In this document: in pieces, positions 33,107 through 39,796 of the stretch | How the letters are laid out: the number at the start of each line of letters is the position of its first letter | Numbering within the stretch: position 1 is the stretch's first letter | Assembly: GCA_902478365.1 (NCBI GenBank) | Contig: CABSKX010000018.1 | Coordinates: 1 to 39,796 of the forward strand | Length of the DNA: 39,796 nucleotides | Source: an uncultured Collinsella sp. | GTDB taxonomy: Bacteria > Actinomycetota > Coriobacteriia > Coriobacteriales > Coriobacteriaceae | Direction of reading: 5' to 3' | Made by a program: the position numbers and the translations under genes | The notes under the pieces: generated by a model | Databases searched by the model: none | What the model saw: only the letters and a program-made list of their open reading frames with translations | Told to the model about the DNA's origin: nothing

Positions 33107-33646
33107 ATGGATGCCCGCAAAACCAAAAGCCGCGCCGCCATTGTCACGGCGTTTTCCGAGCTCCTTCGCGAGGAGGACTACGGCAAGATCACCGTCGGCG
33201 ACATCATCGCGCGCGCCCATGTGGGTCGGGCCACGTTCTACGGCCTCTTTAAGAGCAAAGACGACCTACTGTCCAAGCTCGTAAGCGACATCTGCACCCA
33301 CGCCCTCGACGACGATGGCACACCGCTCGACGACCCACTCGTGCAGGTCGAACATATCCTCAACAACCTCTGGGAGCGCCGCCAGGGCGTTCGAGCCCTC
33401 GTAGCCGGCGCCGGCTCACGCATCTTCGCCGACAGCCTCCGCAAGACCATCATGTCGCGCGCAGCTGAAACCGTCCCCGCCGACCCCGCAGGCCCCGCCG
33501 GAACCATGGACCGAAGCTTCCTACTACACCACATAGCCTCAAGCTTCGTAGGAATGGTCCAATGGTGGGCCTGGCACAATTTCCAAGCAGATAAAGCCGA
33601 CGTAGCCAAAGACTACCTCTCAGCCATAAAACCCCTCTTCACCTAA
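33107..33646 (+). CDS. TetR-family transcriptional regulator
   Basis: This 179-aa regulator has an N-terminal helix-turn-helix (residues 8-55; KITVGDIIARAHVGRATFYG, then LFKSKDDLL). A C-terminal helical TetR_C-like domain with a hydrophobic WWAWHNFQ segment follows. The ATG lies 2 bases after the larC stop, so translation is probably coupled. It faces the larA-larD operon. Control of the lar genes is the simplest hypothesis; the Lactobacillus lar regulator is of a different (Crp-Fnr) family. The third positions become less GC-rich near the 3' end. Confidence 0.88.
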   Translation: MDARKTKSRAAIVTAFSELLREEDYGKITVGDIIARAHVGRATFYGLFKSKDDLLSKLVSDICTHALDDDGTPLDDPLVQVEHILNNLWERRQGVRALVAGAGSRIFADSLRKTIMSRAAETVPADPAGPAGTMDRSFLLHHIASSFVGMVQWWAWHNFQADKADVAKDYLSAIKPLFT

Positions 33647-33802
33647 ATAAGAAGCTCATCCCAAAGCATCGCCCCAACCCAGGGTGTCACGCATCCAAAA
33701 GTGTCACCCGCACTTCGACGCCCCTACCAGCAACAAGCCCCTCCCATCCAAATTCAGATATATATGCTGGGTTGCTTGTACGAACGCAACAAAGACCCCG
33801 CA

Positions 33803-33926
33803 GCCGCCCGCATGGGGTAACTTCCCAGCGCATTCCGCAGGACGCAAAAGGCTCGCCGCACGAAGTGCGCAGCGAGCCTTTTTGCATGTCCGAGGACGCG
33901 CTGGGAAGTTACCCCATGCGGGCGGC
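33803..33926. other. Long structured hairpin element, copy 1
   Basis: A ~124-base hairpin. The outer stem is 29 bp and perfect (33803-33831 with 33898-33926). Next comes an internal loop ATTCCGCA (33832-33839) opposite GAGGAC (33892-33897). Then a 4-bp GGAC/GTCC helix, a 2-base AT bulge, an inner terminator-like stem (33844-33856 with 33872-33885) and an apical CGCAC/GTGCG stem. Copy 2 at 36231-36357 shares the loop and plan but not the stem sequences. It lies between convergent tetR and larD. The rest of the gap (33647-33802) holds no gene. Confidence 0.7.
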
Positions 33927-33947
33927 GGACAACTATGTAGCCTCAGA

Positions 33948-34679
33948 CTAGAACATGCCCAAGAAACCGTGCACAAACAGCGCGGCCAGAGCGGCACCGA
34001 TAAACGGAGCGATGCCAGGAACGAGCAGGCCGTACTTCCAGTTGTTGTCAGCCTTGTTCTTGATCGGCAGCACCTGATAGGCCATGCGAGGACCAAGGTC
34101 ACGAGCCTGGTTCATGGCGAAGCCGGTGATGCCGCCCATGCCCATGCCAACAGCCCAAACGATCAGGCCGACGCAGATGGCGAGCATCAGAACGTTCTCG
34201 CCGGCGCGGCTAGCGGCAGCAAGGATGGCGCTAATGAACACGAAGGTGCAGATAGCCTCGCAGAAGAAGTTGCGAACATAGTTCGTGCCCTCGGTGGTGG
34301 GGTTGGTCGAGAAGATGTTGCGCTGGGCAATGGGGTCGACGACGCCCTCGGAAGCCTTGAACTCATCGGCATACATAAGCCAAGCGATTACGGCGCCCAC
34401 AAAGCCGCCGAGCATATCGGCAATCATGAAGGGGATGCAGCTGCTCCACGGCACCAGGCCTACGATGCACTGGGCAAGCACCATAGCCGGGTTCATGCAC
34501 ACGGCGCCGCCAAAGACAAACAGGCAGACCGAGATGCCAAAAGACCAAGTGGTGATGGCAAACATGTGGCCGGAGCCCTGATACTTGGTGCCCTTAAGCA
34601 CGGTATCGCAGTGCACGCCCACGCCAAAGATGATCATGAGGGCCGTTGCGCCGAATTCGCAGAGGAGTTTGGTAAGCAT
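33948..34679 (-). CDS. larD: MIP-family channel, LarD/GlpF-like (lactic acid or glycerol)
   Basis: This 243-aa channel has six membrane segments and two half-helix boxes. The first is normal (CMNPAMVLAQ). The second reads MNQARDLGPR, with Gln in place of the Pro of NPA. The following Arg-Asp pair (RDLGPR) is the signature of the glycerol-facilitator branch rather than water-selective aquaporins. In Lactobacillus the lar operon includes such a channel (LarD), which conducts lactic acid. It lies 49 bases downstream of larA on the same strand. No terminator is seen between them. Glycerol transport is the alternative. Confidence 0.85.
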   Translation of the reverse strand: MLTKLLCEFGATALMIIFGVGVHCDTVLKGTKYQGSGHMFAITTWSFGISVCLFVFGGAVCMNPAMVLAQCIVGLVPWSSCIPFMIADMLGGFVGAVIAWLMYADEFKASEGVVDPIAQRNIFSTNPTTEGTNYVRNFFCEAICTFVFISAILAAASRAGENVLMLAICVGLIVWAVGMGMGGITGFAMNQARDLGPRMAYQVLPIKNKADNNWKYGLLVPGIAPFIGAALAALFVHGFLGMF

Positions 34680-34728
34680 AAAACCTTATCTTTCTTGTCA
34701 GTTATAAACGATTCGTTTAGGCCGCGCG

Positions 34729-36006
34729 CTAGTGCTGAGCGACAACAACGCCCAGGCCATCGGGAATGACGGCCACCTTGGCATCGGCACCCTTCATCTC
34801 AAAGGCGAGCTTGAGCGCCTCCTCGAGGGTGTTGACCGGCGTCATGTGCATATCCTTAATCATCTGGTGATCGCACAGGTCGGTGACCATGATCACGGGG
34901 TGATGCGCCAGGATGCGGGCAAAGATCTGGCTCGTCCACTGGTCGGGCAGGGTCTCGTCCTTAGGATGGTCGATGCAGGCGCGCTCAAACTCTGCCGGAT
35001 CGTTGTCGGCGATGTTGTGATAGAAGCCCTCGCCGCCGTGACCGTCGGCACAACCGGCGACGTCGATGATCACACCGCCCTCGGGAAGCGTGGCCTCGGC
35101 AGAGCACATGCCCTTCACGGCCTGGTAGATGTTCTGGTCGAGCGGGTAGCCGCCGTTGGTGGTGATGGCAATCTCGCACTCGACGGGCTCAACGCCGGCA
35201 AGGCTCTTCACGAACTCGCAGCCAGCCTCGTGTGCCTTATGGATGTCGCCGGCGAAGGAGCCAATGACCTCGTGTTTGCCGTTGAGCACCACATTGAGCA
35301 CAAAGGCAAGGTGAGCCATCTCGGCAGCGGCAAACATGTCCTCGCTCACGTGATTGTGGCAAAGGTTGCCTGCACGCGAATGAGAATCGTTCACAAACTG
35401 GCCGTTGTGGTTGTACATGATGGTCTTGTAGCTGGCGATGCCAGGCAGGACGGACTTGCGGCTGCCGGAGAAACCAGCAAAGAAGTGCGGCTCAATAAAG
35501 CCCTCGGCAAGCAGCAGATCGCAATCGACGGCAATCTTATTGATGATGCACTCGCCACCAGAAGGCAGGGTGCCGATCTTTTTCATCATGCTGTCGTCAG
35601 TCGCGACGTGCATAACGATTTCCTCGTTGGCAACGATCTCCTCGCCGTACTTGTTGACGAGCTCCTCGTGCGTCGACGGACGATGCATACCTGTAGCAAC
35701 CAGAATGCGAACGCGCGCTTCAGGCGCAGCAGAATGGATGTGATGCAGCAGAATAGGCATCGTCACACACGAAGGAACGGGACGCGTATGGTCGGAGCTA
35801 ATGATGACGATATCCTTCTTGCCAGCACAGAGCTCCTCGAGCGAAGGCGAGCCGTAAGGGTTGGCAAGTGACTCCTCCACCAGCTCTTCCTGCGATTTCG
35901 TGGTCTTAAACTCGTTTTGATGACCTTCCATCACACCTGCAAAGTTCTTATCCTCGAGCTCCAGATGCAACGTCTTGTGGTCAAACGGCAGTTCACATTC
36001 AAACAA
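34729..36006 (-). CDS. larA: Nickel-dependent lactate racemase LarA
   Basis: LarA interconverts D- and L-lactate using a nickel-pincer nucleotide bound to a lysine. Read from TTG 36006 the protein is 425 aa and the key residues fall at the canonical numbers: D72 and R75 (SSDHTRPVP), H108 (ATGMHRP), H174 (IEPHFFAGF), K184 (GSRKSVLPG) and H200 (YNHNGQ). K184 is the cofactor attachment site. TTG is therefore the best start; AGGAAGAGGG precedes it. A longer frame to 36147 would run through a terminator. The protein is very close to the Lactobacillus plantarum enzyme over its whole length. larD follows, and larB-larC lie on the facing strand. Confidence 0.95.
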   Translation of the reverse strand: MFECELPFDHKTLHLELEDKNFAGVMEGHQNEFKTTKSQEELVEESLANPYGSPSLEELCAGKKDIVIISSDHTRPVPSCVTMPILLHHIHSAAPEARVRILVATGMHRPSTHEELVNKYGEEIVANEEIVMHVATDDSMMKKIGTLPSGGECIINKIAVDCDLLLAEGFIEPHFFAGFSGSRKSVLPGIASYKTIMYNHNGQFVNDSHSRAGNLCHNHVSEDMFAAAEMAHLAFVLNVVLNGKHEVIGSFAGDIHKAHEAGCEFVKSLAGVEPVECEIAITTNGGYPLDQNIYQAVKGMCSAEATLPEGGVIIDVAGCADGHGGEGFYHNIADNDPAEFERACIDHPKDETLPDQWTSQIFARILAHHPVIMVTDLCDHQMIKDMHMTPVNTLEEALKLAFEMKGADAKVAVIPDGLGVVVAQH

Positions 36007-36015
36007 TGACGAGCG

Positions 36016-36025
36016 CCCTCTTCCT
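36016..36025 (-). promoter_or_regulatory. Ribosome binding site supporting the larA TTG start
   Basis: AGGAAGAGGG on the minus strand ends 9 bases before the TTG at 36006. No ATG or GTG in frame gives the canonical length. Confidence 0.65.
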
Positions 36026-36132
36026 TTCAACTGACACACTAGATAAACCGTTGGAAGGATACGCCGCTCACCGAAAAACGCCACCGTCCACCGAGTCGTT
36101 AACATAACGTTCATATTTGACCCACAACAAAA

Positions 36133-36162
36133 CGGCCGCGATCCCAAACGGGACCGCGGCCG
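36133..36162 (-). terminator. Terminator between ppc and larA
   Basis: A 13-bp GC-rich stem with one wobble (36133-36145 with 36150-36162, AAAC loop) is followed on the minus strand by TTTTGTTGTG. It ends transcription from ppc before the larA promoter region. Confidence 0.75.
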
Positions 36163-36230
36163 CTACAGTCGTAAGGCGAGAAGCGCGCCATTCTTCTCCT
36201 CAGCTTTAATCCCAGAAGACCGAGGACGAA

Positions 36231-36357
36231 GGGACCCGATGGGTCTCCCTCTGAATGCATTCCGCAGCACGAAGCCCCCTTATCCGCAGCTCCGAAGGAG
36301 CAGGATAAGGGGGCTTCAAGTGCGAGGACGCATTCAGAGGGAGACCCATCGGGTCCC
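36231..36357. other. Long structured hairpin element, copy 2
   Basis: A 127-base hairpin with a perfect 28-bp outer stem (36231-36258 with 36330-36357). The internal loop is ATTCCGCA (36259-36266) opposite GAGGAC (36324-36329). Next come a 4-bp GCAC/GTGC helix, a 2-base AA bulge, a perfect 15-bp inner stem (36271-36285 with 36303-36317) and an apical GCTCC-GAA-GGAGC. The loop, bulge and plan match copy 1 at 33803-33926, while the helices differ with full compensation. It lies just downstream of ppc; the surrounding gap (36007-36380) holds no gene. Confidence 0.7.
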
Positions 36358-36380
36358 GGTGAGAGCCACAGGGCTATCGA

Positions 36381-39194
36381 TTACCCCGTGTTCTGCAAAC
36401 CTGCCGAGACGCCGGTCACAGTCGAAAGAATCAGGCTCATGTACTCGGCCTTCTTCTCCTCGGCCATCTCATCCTGGTTCATACGCACCTCGCGAAGGGC
36501 GCGGACCTGGGCGATGGACAGGGCGTCAACGTAGGGGTTACGCACGCGAACGGCGCAGCCGAGCACGCGACGGCGCTGCAGCGGCCACTCGTCACCGACG
36601 ATGGCAAGAACCCACTTACGCGTGAGCTGCATCTCGGTAAAGACCTTCTCGGACAGATCCTGGCGATCGCCCAGGTGCAGATACATCTTGGCGATGCGCT
36701 GGTCGGTCTTGGCGATCGACATCTCGATGTTGTCGATAAAGGTGCGGAAGAACGGCCACTCCTGGTAGGCAGCCTTGAGCTGGTCAAGGTCGCCCAGCTG
36801 CTCGCAGGCGGTGCCCAGGCCGTACCAAGCGGCCAGGTTAATGCGCGCCTGACTCCAGCTGAAGATCCACGGAATGGTACGCAGGTCGTCGAGCGACTTG
36901 GCGCCCAAGCCGCGCTTGGCGGGACGCGAGCCAATCGGCAGCAGACCGACCTCGGTCAGCGGCGTCACGGTCGAGAACCACGGTGTAAAGTCCTCGGTGT
37001 TCAGCAGGTCCAGATAGCGCTCGTGGCTTGCGGCGTTAAGCTTCTCGGCCATATCCCAGAACTTCTGCGTGGTCTCGGTGTTAGTCTTCTCGACACTCGG
37101 GGCCGACTGCAAAAGCGTTGCGGCGGCAACGGACTCAACATGGCGCTGAGCCAGCGTGCGGTTGCCGTAACGGGCAAAGATGACCTCGCCCTGCTCGGTG
37201 AGCTTAAAGAAGCAGTTGACCGAACCCTTGGGCTGCGCCAGCACGGCCTTGTTGGCCGGGCCGCCGCCACGGCCCACGGCACCGCCGCGACCGTGCATGA
37301 GCACCAGGTCGATATCGTTCTTCTCTGCCCACTTGGCGATGCGCTCCTGCGCGGAGTGCAGCGCAAGCATGGCCGTGGTAGGACCGGCATCCTTGGAGGA
37401 GTCGGAATAGCCCAGCATGACCTCCATGCGGCGGTTGGTCTGAGCAAGGCGCTTTTGCACCACAGGCAGCGTAAGCATCTGGTCGAGCACGTCGACGCAG
37501 CCCTCGAGGTCCTCGAGCTGCTCGAACAGCGGGATCACGTCGAGCTCGGGGACATCCTCCTCGTGTGCAAAGGACAGGTGGGCAAGCTCAAAGACGTCGG
37601 CCACATGCTGGGCGCTCTTGGTGAACGAGATGATGTAGCGGTGCGCCATCTTCTTGCCGTAGCGCTTTTGGATGGAGCCGATAGCGCGGAAGGTATCGAT
37701 GACCTCGCGCGTCATGGGCTGCAGGTCGCCGTGGATACCGTTCTCGTGGATATCCTTGAGGGCGCGGGCGTGCACCACGGAGTGCTGACGGAACTCCATC
37801 TCGACCATATGGAAGCCGAAGGACTCGACCTGCCAGATAATGGTCTGGACCGGGCCGTAGGCAGCACGGACGGCACCGCAGGCGGCCAGGGAGCGCTGAA
37901 CGACACGCAGGTCATCCAGGAACTCATCGGCGCTGTGGTACATGGTGTCGGTGATGCGACGCACGGTGGCGTTCAGACGGTCGGCCATGACGAGCATGAC
38001 GGCGCGATGCGGCTCGTGCTCGGAGATCAGCTCGGCACGTGCGGTGTACTGGGTGCTCATCTCGACCTGATGGTTCCACAGGTTGATGAGCTCGGCAGAC
38101 GGCTTGCTGTAGGTGGCCTCAAGCGTCAGGTTGCGGCCGATGCGGCGGCACTTGTCCTCGAGCTTGAGCACCATGTGCGTAAAGTACTTAGCAGCGACCT
38201 CGCGGCTCACCTTGGCGGTGACGTTGGGGTTGCCGTCACGGTCGGAGCCGATCCAGCTGCCGGGATGGAAGAATGCCGGGCACAGCGGCGGCACGGTACC
38301 GGCCTTATCACCCAGCACCCAGTCGTCAAAACGACGATAGATGACGGGGATAACGTCGAACAGCGTGTTATCGAAGATGTCGATGATGGTATCGGCTTCC
38401 TCGACCGGCGTGGGCTTCTTCAACGCGATGGGGCTCGTGCGTACCAGGGCGTCGATCTCCTGCAGCATATGGCGCTCGTTCTCCACCAGGTCGGAGCCGT
38501 CCAGACGCGGACGCTCCTCCAGCAGGTTGGAGATACGGCGAATCTTGCCCTCGACGGCCTTACGACGGGCCTCGGTGGGATGTGCGGTAAAGACAGGGTG
38601 GAACTCAAGCTTGCCGAGCAGCTCGTTGGCACCCTCGACACCCATCTCGTTTACCAACTGGTGATAGGCGACGGTGAGTTCGTTAGCGGGATCGACCTCG
38701 GTATCGGTCGATGCGCCGGCCTCGCGCTCGCGCAGCTGCGCCACACGGTAGTTCTCCTCCGACAGGTTTGCCAGATGGAAGAAGCTCGTAAAGGCGCGGA
38801 CAATGACCTGTTGCTTATCGAGTGGCAGGCTGTCGATCAGATCGACGACTTCGCGAAACGCCACGGCGGTGGGCTCGTCGGCAGTGGGCACGCCCTGCTC
38901 GTCAACGGACTCGTCGGCAGCGCGGCTACCGGGGTTGCCAGCATTGGCCACAATCTCGGCTGTCAAAATCTTGTCGAACAGGTCCGCGATCTCGAGATCA
39001 TACTCGCTAAGCACACGGCGCTCCAGGCGCAGGAACAGCGCCAGATTATCGCGCAGCTCCTCGGGGATCTCGATCTCGGCGAGACGCTCCCTGGACTCGG
39101 CATTCGAGCCGATTCGGTTAACGAGGCGGTTGACCACGGCAGCGACACGCGCCGCGGCTTCGGGTACAGACTGGTTGCTTAGGTTCTCAGCCAC
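36381..39194 (-). CDS. ppc: Phosphoenolpyruvate carboxylase
   Basis: This 937-aa cytosolic enzyme adds bicarbonate to PEP to give oxaloacetate. Characteristic segments are FTAHPTEARRK, the GYSDSSKDAGP loop, HGRGGAVGRGGGP and the invariant C-terminal QNTG. Start: GTG 39194 is preferred because GGAGG lies 4 bases upstream; an ATG at 39206 sits directly against AAGGAGGA, which leaves no spacer. Length is normal. Oxaloacetate feeds the branched fermentative pathway to succinate or aspartate expected in a gut anaerobe. It is transcribed alone. Confidence 0.96.
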   Translation of the reverse strand: MAENLSNQSVPEAAARVAAVVNRLVNRIGSNAESRERLAEIEIPEELRDNLALFLRLERRVLSEYDLEIADLFDKILTAEIVANAGNPGSRAADESVDEQGVPTADEPTAVAFREVVDLIDSLPLDKQQVIVRAFTSFFHLANLSEENYRVAQLREREAGASTDTEVDPANELTVAYHQLVNEMGVEGANELLGKLEFHPVFTAHPTEARRKAVEGKIRRISNLLEERPRLDGSDLVENERHMLQEIDALVRTSPIALKKPTPVEEADTIIDIFDNTLFDVIPVIYRRFDDWVLGDKAGTVPPLCPAFFHPGSWIGSDRDGNPNVTAKVSREVAAKYFTHMVLKLEDKCRRIGRNLTLEATYSKPSAELINLWNHQVEMSTQYTARAELISEHEPHRAVMLVMADRLNATVRRITDTMYHSADEFLDDLRVVQRSLAACGAVRAAYGPVQTIIWQVESFGFHMVEMEFRQHSVVHARALKDIHENGIHGDLQPMTREVIDTFRAIGSIQKRYGKKMAHRYIISFTKSAQHVADVFELAHLSFAHEEDVPELDVIPLFEQLEDLEGCVDVLDQMLTLPVVQKRLAQTNRRMEVMLGYSDSSKDAGPTTAMLALHSAQERIAKWAEKNDIDLVLMHGRGGAVGRGGGPANKAVLAQPKGSVNCFFKLTEQGEVIFARYGNRTLAQRHVESVAAATLLQSAPSVEKTNTETTQKFWDMAEKLNAASHERYLDLLNTEDFTPWFSTVTPLTEVGLLPIGSRPAKRGLGAKSLDDLRTIPWIFSWSQARINLAAWYGLGTACEQLGDLDQLKAAYQEWPFFRTFIDNIEMSIAKTDQRIAKMYLHLGDRQDLSEKVFTEMQLTRKWVLAIVGDEWPLQRRRVLGCAVRVRNPYVDALSIAQVRALREVRMNQDEMAEEKKAEYMSLILSTVTGVSAGLQNTG

Positions 39195-39198
39195 GTTT

Positions 39199-39203
39199 CC
39201 TCC
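39199..39203 (-). promoter_or_regulatory. Ribosome binding site deciding the ppc start
   Basis: GGAGG on the minus strand, 4 bases before GTG 39194, lies inside the four extra codons that an ATG start at 39206 would add. Confidence 0.55.
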
Positions 39204-39358
39204 CATTCCTCCTTCTATGCACGTAACATGCGGTATTTATTATAGGCACTCGGCAAAAACTTTCGACGCTGATTGCGCTTTACCACACAAAAGTATTTTC
39301 TGCATTGCAAGGGTTTTTGCTCTAAATGGTCGTATTTCTCGGTGGACGGCATACACAA

Positions 39359-39394
39359 ACGGGGGCATTCCGCATAAAAGCGAAACACCCCCGT
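39359..39394 (-). terminator. Terminator of hisS
   Basis: A 15-bp stem with a few G-T pairs (39359-39373 with 39380-39394) and a 6-base loop lies 58 bases past the hisS stop. The remaining gap to ppc (39195-39358) shows an A/T-rich stretch that probably holds the ppc promoter. Confidence 0.7.
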
Positions 39395-39451
39395 AACAAT
39401 TACTCTCCATGAGAAGGGCACGTTAGCAGGCCCGCAGCTCAAAAAGATACG

Positions 39452-39796
39452 CTACAGGCGCTCGCAAACCGCCTCGACAACGTTGGCCAAATCGACCAGT
39501 ACCTCGTCGTGGCTCTGCATGTCGCGCACCTTGACCTTGCCGGCGGCAAGCTCGTCGCCACCCAGGACTAGGATGAGCTTAGCGCCCACCTTGTCGGCCT
39601 GCTTAAACTGGGCCTTGAGCGAACGGCCCTGATAGTCGGCCTCGGTCACAATCCCTGCGGCGCGAAGCTGCTGCGTAATGGTAAAGACGTTCTGACGCAG
39701 CTCCTTGCCGGCGTTGGCGACGTAGACGCACGGGACCTCCTCGGCACCCAGGTCGCTGCCAAAGGCCTGCAGGGCCAGCAGGGCGCGCTCAAAACC
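39452..39796 (-). CDS. hisS: Histidyl-tRNA synthetase, C-terminal part (runs off the window)
   Basis: The last 114 residues of HisRS are present and the frame is open to the window edge. The anticodon-binding domain is clear: EVPCVYVANAGKELRQNVF, then LRAAGIVTEADYQGRSLKAQ, FKQADKVGAKLILVLGGDEL and VKVRDMQSHDEVLVDL. An internal ATG at 39649 is not the start. The catalytic domain lies beyond the window. Confidence 0.93.
   Translation of the reverse strand, partial: GFERALLALQAFGSDLGAEEVPCVYVANAGKELRQNVFTITQQLRAAGIVTEADYQGRSLKAQFKQADKVGAKLILVLGGDELAAGKVKVRDMQSHDEVLVDLANVVEAVCERL

Noticed and set aside
33663..33800. Possible extra intergenic repeat with two GTGTCAC motifs
   Set aside because: Only a short partial repeat is visible and there is no second copy in the window, so it cannot be supported as an element.
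39359..39394. A third ATTCCGCA inside the hisS terminator
   Set aside because: It lacks the opposing GAGGAC, the 4-bp GNAC helix and the 2-base bulge. One chance match of 8 bases is expected in a window of this size.

Overview
The window looks like a chromosomal segment of a gut Coriobacteriia, most likely Collinsella. This is inferred from the high GC coding style, the actinobacterial GlnR-like/GSI pair, the lar (lactate racemase) genes, the EbgAC galactosidase, and several intergenic repeat types. No rRNA, tRNA, CRISPR array or intact transposase is visible. Most genes lie on the minus strand; no replication origin is seen.

Layout. 1-945: tail of an unknown gene and a MerR regulator. 985-5084 (minus): a RelE/ParE-Phd/YefM toxin-antitoxin pair with a perfect 28-bp operator, a DEDDh exonuclease-BRCT protein, and ligA. 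The 3' third of ligA and the genes downstream of it have a visibly lower GC content than the 5' part. 5333-9046 (minus): htrA, then a low-GC three-gene cluster with a secreted papain-like protease and two unrecognised exported or membrane proteins. 9229-11279: an orphan GlnR-like regulator and glnA, with a GlnR-box-like site upstream. 11414-15031: LacI, GntR/FCD and AlbA_2-domain regulators, separated by a 526-bp gap rich in repeats. 15281-17592: a GntR remnant and an Fe-S/flavin enoate-reductase-type enzyme. 17695-21025: a Fe(II) uptake locus, feoA-feoA-feoB plus a Cys-rich FeoB partner, with two operator-like inverted repeats that share a half-site. 21214-23347: an HPr-like protein with Asp in place of Ser46, a 220-bp inverted-repeat element, and an APC transporter broken by a one-base frameshift. 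23501-28359: ebgC-ebgA and a divergent LacI regulator with three CAACCGGTTG operators between them. 28603-31282: aspS and serB.

31397-36006 is a lactate racemase locus split into two facing arms: larB-larC1-tetR on plus, larA-larD on minus. LarA keeps every nickel-pincer residue at canonical numbering when read from a TTG start. LarC is only the His-rich LarC1 half. No larE is in the window. 36381-39194 is ppc, and the window ends inside hisS.

The most unusual signal is a pair of ~125-nt hairpins (33803-33926 and 36231-36357) that bracket the larD-larA arm. Their helices differ completely in sequence but are perfectly base-paired. The internal loop (ATTCCGCA opposite GAGGAC), a following 4-bp GNAC/GTNC helix and a 2-nt bulge are the same in both. 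This covariation suggests a conserved structured RNA or palindromic element family. Other candidates are the protease cluster, the feo operators and the GlnR box.
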